NCBI GenBank assembly: GCA_009692365.1
Contig: SHZJ01000018.1
Span: forward strand, 1 to 64,000
From: Gammaproteobacteria bacterium
Lineage (GTDB): Bacteria; Pseudomonadota; Gammaproteobacteria; Ga0077536
Length of the DNA: 64,000 nucleotides
Direction of reading: 5' to 3'
In this document: positions 16,652 to 24,076 of the stretch, in pieces
Position numbering within the stretch: the first letter of the stretch is position 1
Layout of the letters: the number at the start of each line of letters is the position of its first letter
The notes under the pieces: model-generated
The model's database searches: none
What the model was told of the DNA's origin: nothing
Seen by the model: only the letters and a program-made list of their open reading frames with translations
Program-made: the position numbers and the translations under genes

Positions 16652-17395
16652 CTGACTGCCCCCGACCGGCGTGAGACCCCCGCGCCGGTACTCATCGCCA
16701 GCGACCTCACCTACGACTACGGCCCACGGCGGGTGCTCGAGGGGGTGGGCTTTGAGATCGCCCGCGGCGAAGTGCTGGGGCTGCTGGGCCCGAACGGGGC
16801 CGGCAAGAGTACCTGCCTGCGGCTCTTGACCGGCTATCTCACGCCCACCCGTGGCTGGGCCACGCTGGTCGGGCACGACGTGACCCACGCGGGCCCCGCT
16901 GCGCGCCGGCATCTGGGCTATGTCCCCGAAGATCCCCGCCTGTACCCCTACCTCACGGTAGAGGAAATACTGCGCTTGTTTGCTCGTTTGAAAGAATGCT
17001 CGCCCGCCAGTGTGGCCGGGGAGTGCGAGCGCGTGTGCGAGCAGCTGGCGCTCAACGCGGTGCGCCGACTGGCCGTGGCCAAGTTGTCGCGTGGCTTTCG
17101 GCAACGGGTGGCGATTGCCATCGCCCTACTGGGAGCTCCCCCGTTGCTAATTCTCGATGAACCCACCAATGGTCTTGATCCTTGGCAAGTCATCGAGCTG
17201 CGCGAACTGGTGCAAACGCTCTCGGCCCACCACGCGATCATCGTGACTTCGCATGTGCTCTCGGAAATTGAACGCATTGCGGCGCGCGCCATTTTCCTCT
17301 GCGAGGGCCGGTTGCTGGGGGAATACGTCATCGAGCGCGACCGGCCGGGCGAACTCGAACGCCAGTTTCTGGCGATCACGCGCGCACCCTCATGA
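16652..17395 (+). CDS. ABC transporter ATPase, Gld-like
   Basis: An ATP-binding subunit with Walker A GPNGAGKST, a signature LSRGFRQRV (like the LSKGYRQRV of GldA rather than LSGGQ), Walker B LLILDEPTNGLD and a switch His in VTSHVLSE. The first canonical start codon is GTG 16733, but the conserved N-terminal strand (VLIASDLTYDYGPRRVL) is encoded before it. The frame is open back to 16592 with no ATG, GTG or TTG. The only near-start codon is CTG 16652, used here (247 residues). The true start is therefore unsettled, and a non-canonical start or a local sequence error is possible. The stop overlaps the permease ATG by four bases. It would energise export or assembly together with the next two genes. 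Confidence 0.85.
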   Translation: MTAPDRRETPAPVLIASDLTYDYGPRRVLEGVGFEIARGEVLGLLGPNGAGKSTCLRLLTGYLTPTRGWATLVGHDVTHAGPAARRHLGYVPEDPRLYPYLTVEEILRLFARLKECSPASVAGECERVCEQLALNAVRRLAVAKLSRGFRQRVAIAIALLGAPPLLILDEPTNGLDPWQVIELRELVQTLSAHHAIIVTSHVLSEIERIAARAIFLCEGRLLGEYVIERDRPGELERQFLAITRAPS

Positions 17396-18093
17396 CCGCC
17401 TTCGGGTATCTTTTTGGCAAAGAATTACGCGGGGTGTTTCTGCAACCTATTGCGTGGGTGTTGCTGGCGGTGTTTCTGCTGGTGATGGGCTATACCTTCG
17501 CCACGGGTTTGGCGCTGACTAAAACTGCCGCGCTCTCCCGCGTAGTGTTTCAGGCGGCCACGCTATTGCTGTTGCTCATCCCCCTGGTGACGATGCGCCT
17601 GTTAGCCGAGGAGCGGCGGCACGGAACGCTGGAAATGTTACTGGCCACCCCCGTGCGCGAACCCCAAATCGTGCTCGCCAAGTTTGCTGCGAGCATGACG
17701 TTGGTGGTCGCGATGCTAGCCCCCACCGTGGTCTACCCGCTGGTGCTCGCGTTTTTTGGCCAGCCCGAGTGGGGCCCGATTTACAGCGGTTATGTGGGCT
17801 TGTTACTGCTGGCGTCGTTATTGAGCGCGATGGGTCTGGCGCTGTCCGCGCTGACCTCTAACCAGGTGGTGGCGGCTACCCTCGCACTGGGGTTGTCGCT
17901 GCTGCTATGGATGATCGATACGCTGTCGGCGGTGCTGCCTGCGCCGTGGGACGAGCTATTTTTGCACGTGTCTTTGCTGGCGCGCTTCACGCCCTTTGCC
18001 ACCGGCGCCATGTACCTCTCGGACGCCGGGTTTTTTATCAGCGGCACGTTGTTCGCGCTGTTTTGTGCCGTGCGCGCGCTGGCGCGGGACTGA
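17392..18093 (+). CDS. ABC transporter permease, GldF-like
   Basis: A 233-residue membrane protein with about six hydrophobic segments and the FGYLFGKELRGVF start and RLLAEERRHGTLEMLLATPV cytoplasmic loop typical of ABC-2 type permeases, including GldF and NosY relatives. The ATG overlaps the ATPase stop (ATGA), and the next gene starts one base after its own stop, so all are one operon. In Bacteroidetes GldF works with GldA and GldG in gliding. In proteobacteria the same trio is common but its substrate is unknown. Confidence 0.85.
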   Translation: MTAFGYLFGKELRGVFLQPIAWVLLAVFLLVMGYTFATGLALTKTAALSRVVFQAATLLLLLIPLVTMRLLAEERRHGTLEMLLATPVREPQIVLAKFAASMTLVVAMLAPTVVYPLVLAFFGQPEWGPIYSGYVGLLLLASLLSAMGLALSALTSNQVVAATLALGLSLLLWMIDTLSAVLPAPWDELFLHVSLLARFTPFATGAMYLSDAGFFISGTLFALFCAVRALARD

Positions 18094-18094
18094 C

Positions 18095-19609
18095 ATGGAA
18101 CACGCCACCGATTGGCGGGCCGTGGGCTGGGCGGTGGGCTGGTTGCTGGCGGTGCTGGTGTTGTTTGCCTATGGGCTGGGCGTGCCGTTGGCGGGCGCGG
18201 GCGGCCGCTTCCGGCGGGGGTGGCGTGCGGGTGCGATCCTCCTGAGTGGCGCGGCGGTGGCGCTGCTGGCGGTGGCGGCGCTCACGCTCAACGACACCCA
18301 TGTCGACCTCACGCGCGAGAAACTCTACACGCCCTCGCCGTTGGCGTTGGCGGTGGCCGCAGGCTTGCGCGAGCCGGTCCACATTACCTATTTCTTTCAA
18401 GGGCAGGACCCGAACGCCCGCCGCACCCTGGCGTTGCTCAAACTGATGGCGCAGCAGAACTCGCGGCTCACAGTGGAGGGCATCGATCCGGACAAACAGC
18501 CCAGCCTTGCGATGACCAAAGGCGTGAAAATTTATAACGCCGCACTCATTCGAGCCGGCGACCGGCAGGTGATTGTGCAGGGCACCGACGAGGCCGAGGT
18601 GGCCGTGGGCATCCAGCGCGTGCTCCGCGAGCGGCAGGTTCGGGTGTGTTTTCTCGCAGGACACAACGAATATGCGAGCGACAACGAGGAGTTTCATACC
18701 CACCTCGAGAACGGCGCCGCGCATAACCACGATGACGCGACCGCAAAAGTTATCGAGACCACCGGGCATGGCATGGGACGTCTGCGCCGCTCACTAGAGT
18801 CCATCGGCTACGACATTCAACGCGTGCCATTGGCAACGCTCGCCGCGGTTCCCGGCGAGTGCGGGCTGGTGATTGACGCTAATCCGCGCACTACTTGGCT
18901 GCCCGGCGAGAGCCTCGCCTTGCGCCACTATCTGGAGCAGGGCGGGGCGGTGCTGTGGTTATTAGACCTTGGTTTTTCGCTCGAACCTGGGCTGGCGAAG
19001 TTGTTGCTGGACTTGGGCGTGGCGCCATTGCCAGCGGTGGTAGAAGACCCGCTCAGCCACTATGGTCGCGACCACGAAATGGTCGCAGTCACCGGCTATT
19101 CGCCCCATCCCATTACCGCCCACGCGGCCTATTCGTTTTATCCCGGCGTGCGCCCACTGGGCATGCCGCCCCCCGTCGTGGGCGTCACCGCCGTGCCGTT
19201 GATCATGAGCGGCCCCGCAAGCACGGTGCGCGCGGTGGCGGGGATCGACCGCCGGGAAGTGGTGCCGATGCCCGCGGGTGCCCTCACCGCCGGCGCGCAG
19301 GTCTTGGCGGTGGCTAGCGAAGGGCGACTCGCGGCCGGCGCTAAACCTTTCCGCGTGGTGGTGGTCGGCGATGCGGACTTCGCCAGTAATTCGTTCTATC
19401 CCTACATGGCCAACAGCGATTTGTCCCTTGCGATGGTGCGCTGGCTGGCCCGCGAGGAAACCCTCACGGCGCTCAACGCCCGCGTGCCAGTGCCCGCGCT
19501 GGTGTTGCTGACAGACTCGCAGTTGCAAGCGGTTTATCTGGTGAGCGCCGTTGGCTTGCCACTGCTGGCGGTGCTGGGCGGTCTGATCGTGTGGTGGCGA
19601 CGCCGATGA
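18095..19609 (+). CDS. GldG-like ABC-associated membrane protein
   Basis: A 504-residue protein of the GldG/ABC-transporter auxiliary type. Two N-terminal hydrophobic helices (about residues 10-30 and 45-65) are followed by LNDTHVDLTREKLYTPSPLA, the usual family entry, then a large soluble domain and a C-terminal helix (VYLVSAVGLPLLAVLGGLIVWW). VCFLAGHNEYA and LEQGGAVLWLLDLG are typical later motifs. A His/Asp-rich insertion (HLENGAAHNHDDATAK) is noticeable. The frame is open further upstream inside the permease gene, but ATG 18095 sits right after the permease stop and starts the conserved part. Function is unknown in this group. Confidence 0.82.
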   Translation: MEHATDWRAVGWAVGWLLAVLVLFAYGLGVPLAGAGGRFRRGWRAGAILLSGAAVALLAVAALTLNDTHVDLTREKLYTPSPLALAVAAGLREPVHITYFFQGQDPNARRTLALLKLMAQQNSRLTVEGIDPDKQPSLAMTKGVKIYNAALIRAGDRQVIVQGTDEAEVAVGIQRVLRERQVRVCFLAGHNEYASDNEEFHTHLENGAAHNHDDATAKVIETTGHGMGRLRRSLESIGYDIQRVPLATLAAVPGECGLVIDANPRTTWLPGESLALRHYLEQGGAVLWLLDLGFSLEPGLAKLLLDLGVAPLPAVVEDPLSHYGRDHEMVAVTGYSPHPITAHAAYSFYPGVRPLGMPPPVVGVTAVPLIMSGPASTVRAVAGIDRREVVPMPAGALTAGAQVLAVASEGRLAAGAKPFRVVVVGDADFASNSFYPYMANSDLSLAMVRWLAREETLTALNARVPVPALVLLTDSQLQAVYLVSAVGLPLLAVLGGLIVWWRRR

Positions 19610-20265
19610 GGCGCGGGTTGCGTGCCTTGCTGGCACTCGCTGCCCTGGGCTGGCTGTGGGCCATGGTGGCGGTGGGGCAACTGCCGCGGCAGGCGCAGTT
19701 CGTGGCCTTTGAAGCTGCCGGCGTGATGCGTGAGGCGCCCGAGGCGGTCCGCGAGGTGAGGCTGTCGCAGGGCCCGCGGCAAGTCACGCTGGTGCGCGCC
19801 GCGCCGGGGGTGGCGCGCGGGGTGTGGGTTCAGGCACTCCGCCTGTGGCAGCCGCTCGCCAAGCCCTCCGCTCCCGGCGCGCACCAGCACGGTGGGGTGG
19901 TCGAAAAAGCCCTGCACACGGCGCTAGGGGCGGATAACTGGACCCACGAGGGCACGCCGCTGCCCACGGCGCGCGGCGCGCGGCTGAGTCTGGCCACTAA
20001 ATTTCTCCATACCGCCCGCCCGGTGCGGGTGCTGAGCGCCGCTGAGCTTGTGGGCACCTCGCCGGCCGAATTTGGCCTGCGCGAGGACTCTCTGAACGTG
20101 GTGGTCACGCTGGCCGGTGGCGGGGGGATCACGCTGCAATTCGGGGGGCTCACCCCCGAGGGGTCGCTGCAGTACCTGCGTCTCGCGGGTAGCGACGCGG
20201 TGTATTTGATGTCGCGATTTGTCGGGGAAGAATGGGCGGGTGTATGGTCAGATTGGCAACCTTAA
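19606..20265 (+). CDS. Membrane-anchored protein of the Gld-like cluster, possibly DUF4340-like
   Basis: A 219-residue protein with one N-terminal transmembrane or signal helix (ALLALAALGWLWAMVAVGQL) and a soluble, probably periplasmic, remainder. Its place after GldG, with an ATGA overlap, is where DUF4340 proteins often lie, and its pattern of repeated beta-like segments (EVRLSQGPRQVTLVRA, LQFGGLTPEGSLQYLRL) is loosely similar. I assign no activity. It presumably interacts with the GldG-like protein. An alternative GTG start at 19591 is less likely because ATG 19606 overlaps the previous stop. Confidence 0.62.
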   Translation: MRRGLRALLALAALGWLWAMVAVGQLPRQAQFVAFEAAGVMREAPEAVREVRLSQGPRQVTLVRAAPGVARGVWVQALRLWQPLAKPSAPGAHQHGGVVEKALHTALGADNWTHEGTPLPTARGARLSLATKFLHTARPVRVLSAAELVGTSPAEFGLREDSLNVVVTLAGGGGITLQFGGLTPEGSLQYLRLAGSDAVYLMSRFVGEEWAGVWSDWQP

Positions 20266-21296
20266 GCGTCTTTTTGGCGCTGCTTGCGCTGCTGGCAGGG
20301 CCCGCGGCGAGCGCGCACCAAGGGGCCACGACGGGTTATGCGGCGCTCGACATTGCAGGCCATGCGCTGCGCTACAACCTGACCCTATCGCAGTTACCGG
20401 CGCCACTGCTGGCGGCCGCGGGGGGGGACGCGGTGGCCGCGCAGCAGCTTTTGCCGGGCGTATTAGGCAAGGGCTTAAAAGTTGCCAACGGTGGGGAGCC
20501 CTGCGCGATGGCGGCGGTCCAACTCACGCCTGCAGCCGTGGGCAAGGAGAGCGTGACGCTGGTCGCGGATTGGGTGTGCCGCCTGCCGGTGTCCACCCTC
20601 ACGCTGCGCGACGACACCTTCGAGGAACTGGGCGGGGACCTGCACACGCTGGCGCGGATCACGTGGGCGGGTGGCAGCAGCCAGTTCGCTTTTGCTAGTG
20701 AAGCCCGCGAGACCCAGCTGCACATCGCCGATCCGGTGCCCGTCGCGACCGGCATCGAGCGCTTTTTTAAGCTGGGGTTGTGGCACATCCTCGGCGGCTA
20801 CGACCATTTCTTGTTTCTGCTCGCGCTGCTGCTTGCGCCCGCGAGCGGCTGGGCCATTCTGCGCATCATCACCGCCTTCACGTTGGCGCACAGCGTGACC
20901 CTGGTGCTGAGCGCACTGCAGCTATTGCAGTTGCCCAGTGCGCTGGTGGAGGCAACCATTGCGGCGGCGATCGCCTATGTCGCCGGAGAAAACGTTTTCC
21001 GGCGTCAGCCGGGCCGCCATCGCATGGTCGTGACGCTGATCTTGGGTCTGGTCCATGGCAGTGGTTTCGCCGGTATTCTGCGGCCCTTGGGGTTGTCGCA
21101 GGACCATCGCGTCGCGGCGTTGCTGGGCGTTAACCTCGGGGTGGAAGCCGGGCAAATATGGGTGGTTGCCGCGCTGCTGCCGGTGCTGCGCTGGGTGATC
21201 CGTCAGCCCCGTGGTCAGGCTGTGACGCAAGGGATGTCTGCGCTGCTGTGTCTGGGTGGGCTGTGCTTGCTGTGGTCGCGGGTGATGGCGGGGTGA
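20232..21296 (+). CDS. HupE/UreJ-like membrane protein
   Basis: A 354-residue protein with a signal peptide (core LSVFLALLALLAGPAASA, likely cut near AHQ), a soluble domain of about 150 residues, and a C-terminal block of about six membrane helices starting at LWHILGGYDHFLFLLALLL. The HILxGxDHxLF motif and the later LVHGSGFAGIL with conserved His match HupE/UreJ-type proteins, which are linked to nickel or other metal transport. The soluble domain before the helices is typical of the larger version found in many proteobacteria. It overlaps the previous gene by 34 bases. ATG 20244 is an alternative start. Confidence 0.8.
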   Translation: MGGCMVRLATLSVFLALLALLAGPAASAHQGATTGYAALDIAGHALRYNLTLSQLPAPLLAAAGGDAVAAQQLLPGVLGKGLKVANGGEPCAMAAVQLTPAAVGKESVTLVADWVCRLPVSTLTLRDDTFEELGGDLHTLARITWAGGSSQFAFASEARETQLHIADPVPVATGIERFFKLGLWHILGGYDHFLFLLALLLAPASGWAILRIITAFTLAHSVTLVLSALQLLQLPSALVEATIAAAIAYVAGENVFRRQPGRHRMVVTLILGLVHGSGFAGILRPLGLSQDHRVAALLGVNLGVEAGQIWVVAALLPVLRWVIRQPRGQAVTQGMSALLCLGGLCLLWSRVMAG

Positions 21297-21330
21297 TGGC
21301 AACACCGGCAGCGGCCGATCCAGACTGCCG

Positions 21331-21363
21331 GCCGATGCCGATGCCGATGCCGATGCCGATGCC
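21331..21363. repeat. Hexanucleotide tandem repeat, five GCCGAT units
   Basis: Five perfect GCCGAT copies (21331-21360) followed by GCC lie 19 bases before the ATG of the adenylate-forming ligase. In one frame they encode alternating Met-Pro. A similar array lies at 2558. Slippage here would shift the distance between any upstream promoter and the ligase ribosome-binding site. Confidence 0.85.
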
Positions 21364-21381
21364 AGTTGCCGGGGCTGCCTG

Positions 21382-22953
21382 ATGGCCGACAGCCTGAGCA
21401 GTTTTTTGGAAGATTTGCCGGCGGCGCGCCGGGCGATCGACTACGTCGGGGGGTGCTATACGGCGGGCGATTTAGCCCGCGAGACGCGCCGGGTGGCGCA
21501 CGGCCTGCGTGCGCTCGGCATCGGCCCCGGCGACCGGGTGGCGCTGTGGCTGCCTAATATCCCCGCGTGGTTGAGCCTGTTTTTTGCCTGCGCGCGGCTG
21601 GGGGCGATCGCGGTGTCGCTCAACACGCGGTTCCGTGCGCACGAAGTGCAGGATATTCTGGGCCGCAGCGCCTGCAAGGCGTTGGTGCTGTGGCCGGGCT
21701 TCAAGGCCATCGATTTCCGCCGCATTCTGGAAGCAGTGGAGCCCACCGCACTCAGCGCGCTGAGCGAGGTGGTGACCTACGCCGAGGACGGCGAGGAGCG
21801 GTTCCACTTCGCGGGTCGGCGCATCACCCCGTGGGCGACGCTGGCCGCGGCACCCGAGGATACCGCCACGCCCGCTGGGGCGCAGGCGCGCTGCGTCATC
21901 TTTACCACCTCGGGTACCACCAAGGCGCCGAAGTTCGTGTGCCACGCCCAGGCGGGGGTGGTGCAGCACGCGCGGGATGTGGTCAGCGCTTTTGGTCTAG
22001 ACGAAGCGGGCGCGCGCGTCCTGCAGGCCCTGCCGCTGTGCGGCGTGTTTGGTTTTACCCAGGCGCTCGCCGCCCTCGCCGCTGGCGCTCCCATGCGCAT
22101 GCTGCCGCTTTTCGATGCCGCACCTGCTGCCGAATTTTTGCGCACAGACGCCATTACCCACGCCAACGGTGGCGACGATATGCTCGAGCGCCTGCTGGCT
22201 GCGCGGCCCGAGCCGCAGCCTTTTCCGCAGCTGCGCTTTTTTGGCTATGCGAAGTTCAATCCCGCGTTAGACGACATCGTGGCGCAGGCCGCGGCGCGCG
22301 GCGTGCTGGCCTGTGGGCTTTATGGCATGAGCGAATGCCTCGCGCTCTACGCGCTGCAGCCCCGCCACCTGCCCGCCGCCGAGCGCGCCAAAGGCGGTGG
22401 CGCGCTCAGTTCGCCGCACGCGGCGGTGCGCGTGCGCGACCCCGACACCGGTCAGGTCTTGACCCCCGGCGAGCCGGGGGAAATAGAACTGCGTGGCCCC
22501 AGCGTGATGTGCGAGTACTACAACGACCCGCAGGCGACGCAACAGGCTTTTACCGAGGATGGCTGGTTTCGCACCGGCGATTTAGGTTATCTCGAAACCG
22601 ACGGGCGTTTCTGTTATGTCACGCGCATGGGTGATGTGCTGCGGCTGGGTGGTTTTTTGACCAGTCCACAGGAAATCGAAGCCGTGCTGGAAAGCCATCC
22701 GTCAGTGCTTGGCGCGCAAGTGGTGGGTATTACCCTCGGGCGCGAACCGGTGGCAATCGGTTTTGTCACGCTACTCGCCGGGCCGCCAGTGGCTGAAACA
22801 GCGCTGCGCGACTGGTGCCGTACGCAGCTTGCGGGCTACAAGCTACCGCGACGAATTTTTACGCTAGCGGCGTTCCCTACCACGGCGAGCGCCAACGGGA
22901 CGAAAATTCAGCGGGCCAAACTACGGGCGCTGGCGCTGACGCTCACCGCTTGA
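21382..22953 (+). CDS. AMP-forming acyl-CoA synthetase-like ligase
   Basis: A 523-residue adenylate-forming enzyme. The phosphate-binding loop is FTTSGTTKAPK (near residue 175-185), the core motif is YGMSE, and GWFRTGDLG marks the hinge region. The catalytic-lysine region reads TTASANGTKIQRAKL, slightly different from the usual GKI but with the Lys kept. It would activate a carboxylic acid with ATP and attach CoA. Substrate specificity cannot be predicted. The two-domain layout and length are normal. It begins 86 bases after the HupE-like gene and precedes an alpha/beta hydrolase, suggesting a shared catabolic role. Confidence 0.88.
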   Translation: MADSLSSFLEDLPAARRAIDYVGGCYTAGDLARETRRVAHGLRALGIGPGDRVALWLPNIPAWLSLFFACARLGAIAVSLNTRFRAHEVQDILGRSACKALVLWPGFKAIDFRRILEAVEPTALSALSEVVTYAEDGEERFHFAGRRITPWATLAAAPEDTATPAGAQARCVIFTTSGTTKAPKFVCHAQAGVVQHARDVVSAFGLDEAGARVLQALPLCGVFGFTQALAALAAGAPMRMLPLFDAAPAAEFLRTDAITHANGGDDMLERLLAARPEPQPFPQLRFFGYAKFNPALDDIVAQAAARGVLACGLYGMSECLALYALQPRHLPAAERAKGGGALSSPHAAVRVRDPDTGQVLTPGEPGEIELRGPSVMCEYYNDPQATQQAFTEDGWFRTGDLGYLETDGRFCYVTRMGDVLRLGGFLTSPQEIEAVLESHPSVLGAQVVGITLGREPVAIGFVTLLAGPPVAETALRDWCRTQLAGYKLPRRIFTLAAFPTTASANGTKIQRAKLRALALTLTA

Positions 22954-23039
22954 GTCGCGTCTTGCCAGCGCCCCGGTAGAGCGCGGATCATGCGGGTGAC
23001 GGAGCGCCCACCAATCAACAACACTTCGGGGAGAAAAAC

Positions 23040-23939
23040 ATGCGTCGAGATATCGAATTCAACGCCGATGGCGTCACCTTACGCGGCTGGTTTTACAAGC
23101 CTAAAAAAGGCAAAGGTCCGTTTCCCTGCGTGGTGATGGCCCACGGCTTTTCGGGTACGAAGGAAATGTCCCTCGATAAGTTCGCTGAAGCCTTTGTGGC
23201 TGGTGGGCTCGCCGTTCTGGTGTATGACAATCGCTGCCTCGGGGCTTCGGACGGCGAACCACGCTCAGAAATCGACCCCACCTGGCAGCGCCGCGACTAT
23301 CGCTCCGCGATCACTTTTGCGCAGGGTCAAAAAGAAGTCGATCCAGAACGCATCGGCGTGTGGGGCACCAGCTACACCGGTGGCACCGTGTGTGCGGTGG
23401 CGGCTATCGACCGGCGGGTGAAGTGCGTGGTCAGCCAAGTGCCGTTCATGCGTGGTCATCATAATTTGCAGCAGTTTCTGCCCATCGGGGCGGTGGAAGG
23501 CTTCCACAAAATGCTGGATGAAGACCGCGCAAGGCGTGTGCGTGGCGAGCCCTCGGCCTATCTGAAAATGTGTTCGCTAGACCCTAACGAACCGCACGTT
23601 TTTCCCGGCAGCGCGACCTACAATTTTATCCACCACTACGTCGATAAGGACCCCAAGTGCACCTGGGAGAATCGCGTCACGCTGCGCTCCATTGAATACA
23701 TGGGCGAGTACGACGTGATGGGCTACATGGAATACATCAGCCCCACGCCGCTGTTGATGATCGTGGCGGCGGTGGATACCACCACCCCCACCGACATTGC
23801 GCTCTCGTGCTACGCCCGGGTGCAAGGTCCGAAAGCCCTGCATGTGATCCAGTCTGACCACTACGCGGCGTACATCGAGAAATTTGACGACACTAGCGCA
23901 GCGGCGCGCGAGTGGTTCGTCAAGCATCTGTGCCGTTAG
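23040..23939 (+). CDS. Alpha/beta hydrolase
   Basis: A 299-residue hydrolase with the nucleophile elbow GTSYTGG (Ser111), an oxyanion segment HGFSGTKEM near residue 35, an acidic residue in VAAVDTTTP and a late His in QSDHYAAY. This looks like a dienelactone hydrolase or YcjY-type esterase/peptidase. GGGGAGAAAA right before the ATG is a strong ribosome-binding site. There is no signal peptide. It converges on a second adenylate-forming ligase with strong hairpins between them. Confidence 0.88.
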   Translation: MRRDIEFNADGVTLRGWFYKPKKGKGPFPCVVMAHGFSGTKEMSLDKFAEAFVAGGLAVLVYDNRCLGASDGEPRSEIDPTWQRRDYRSAITFAQGQKEVDPERIGVWGTSYTGGTVCAVAAIDRRVKCVVSQVPFMRGHHNLQQFLPIGAVEGFHKMLDEDRARRVRGEPSAYLKMCSLDPNEPHVFPGSATYNFIHHYVDKDPKCTWENRVTLRSIEYMGEYDVMGYMEYISPTPLLMIVAAVDTTTPTDIALSCYARVQGPKALHVIQSDHYAAYIEKFDDTSAAAREWFVKHLCR

Positions 23940-23957
23940 GCCTGTCACTGGGCGCGC

Positions 23958-23988
23958 CCGCCCTGGTTTGACCTGCCCCCCAGGGCGG
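23958..23988. terminator. GC-rich hairpin after alpha/beta hydrolase
   Basis: A nine-base stem (23958-23966 with 23980-23988) begins 19 bases after the hydrolase stop. There is no T tract. With the palindrome at 24050 it separates two convergent genes. Confidence 0.4.
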
Positions 23989-24049
23989 CGGGCGGGCGAC
24001 CGCTCCCGGCGCTTAGGCGCAGGCCTAGGCGCTGGAAGTCTGGCCCCAC

Positions 24050-24073
24050 GTGACTCGCCGCGCGGCGAGTCAC
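24050..24073. terminator. 24-base perfect palindrome between convergent genes
   Basis: Two identical inverted 12-base halves meet at 24061/24062, ending three bases before the stop codon (24077-24079) of the minus-strand ligase. It would form a stable hairpin in RNA from either strand and probably works as a bidirectional terminator. It could also bind a dimeric regulator. No T run follows on either side. Confidence 0.5.
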
Positions 24074-24076
24074 GGG

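Noticed and set aside
15772-16710. Minus-strand frame opposite the lactonase-like gene
   Set aside because: The plus-strand protein has a signal peptide and metal motif. The antisense product has no recognisable domain.
21567-22634. Long plus-strand frame inside the ligase at 21382
   Set aside because: It is another frame of a gene with full adenylate-forming motifs and has an Arg/Ala-rich product.
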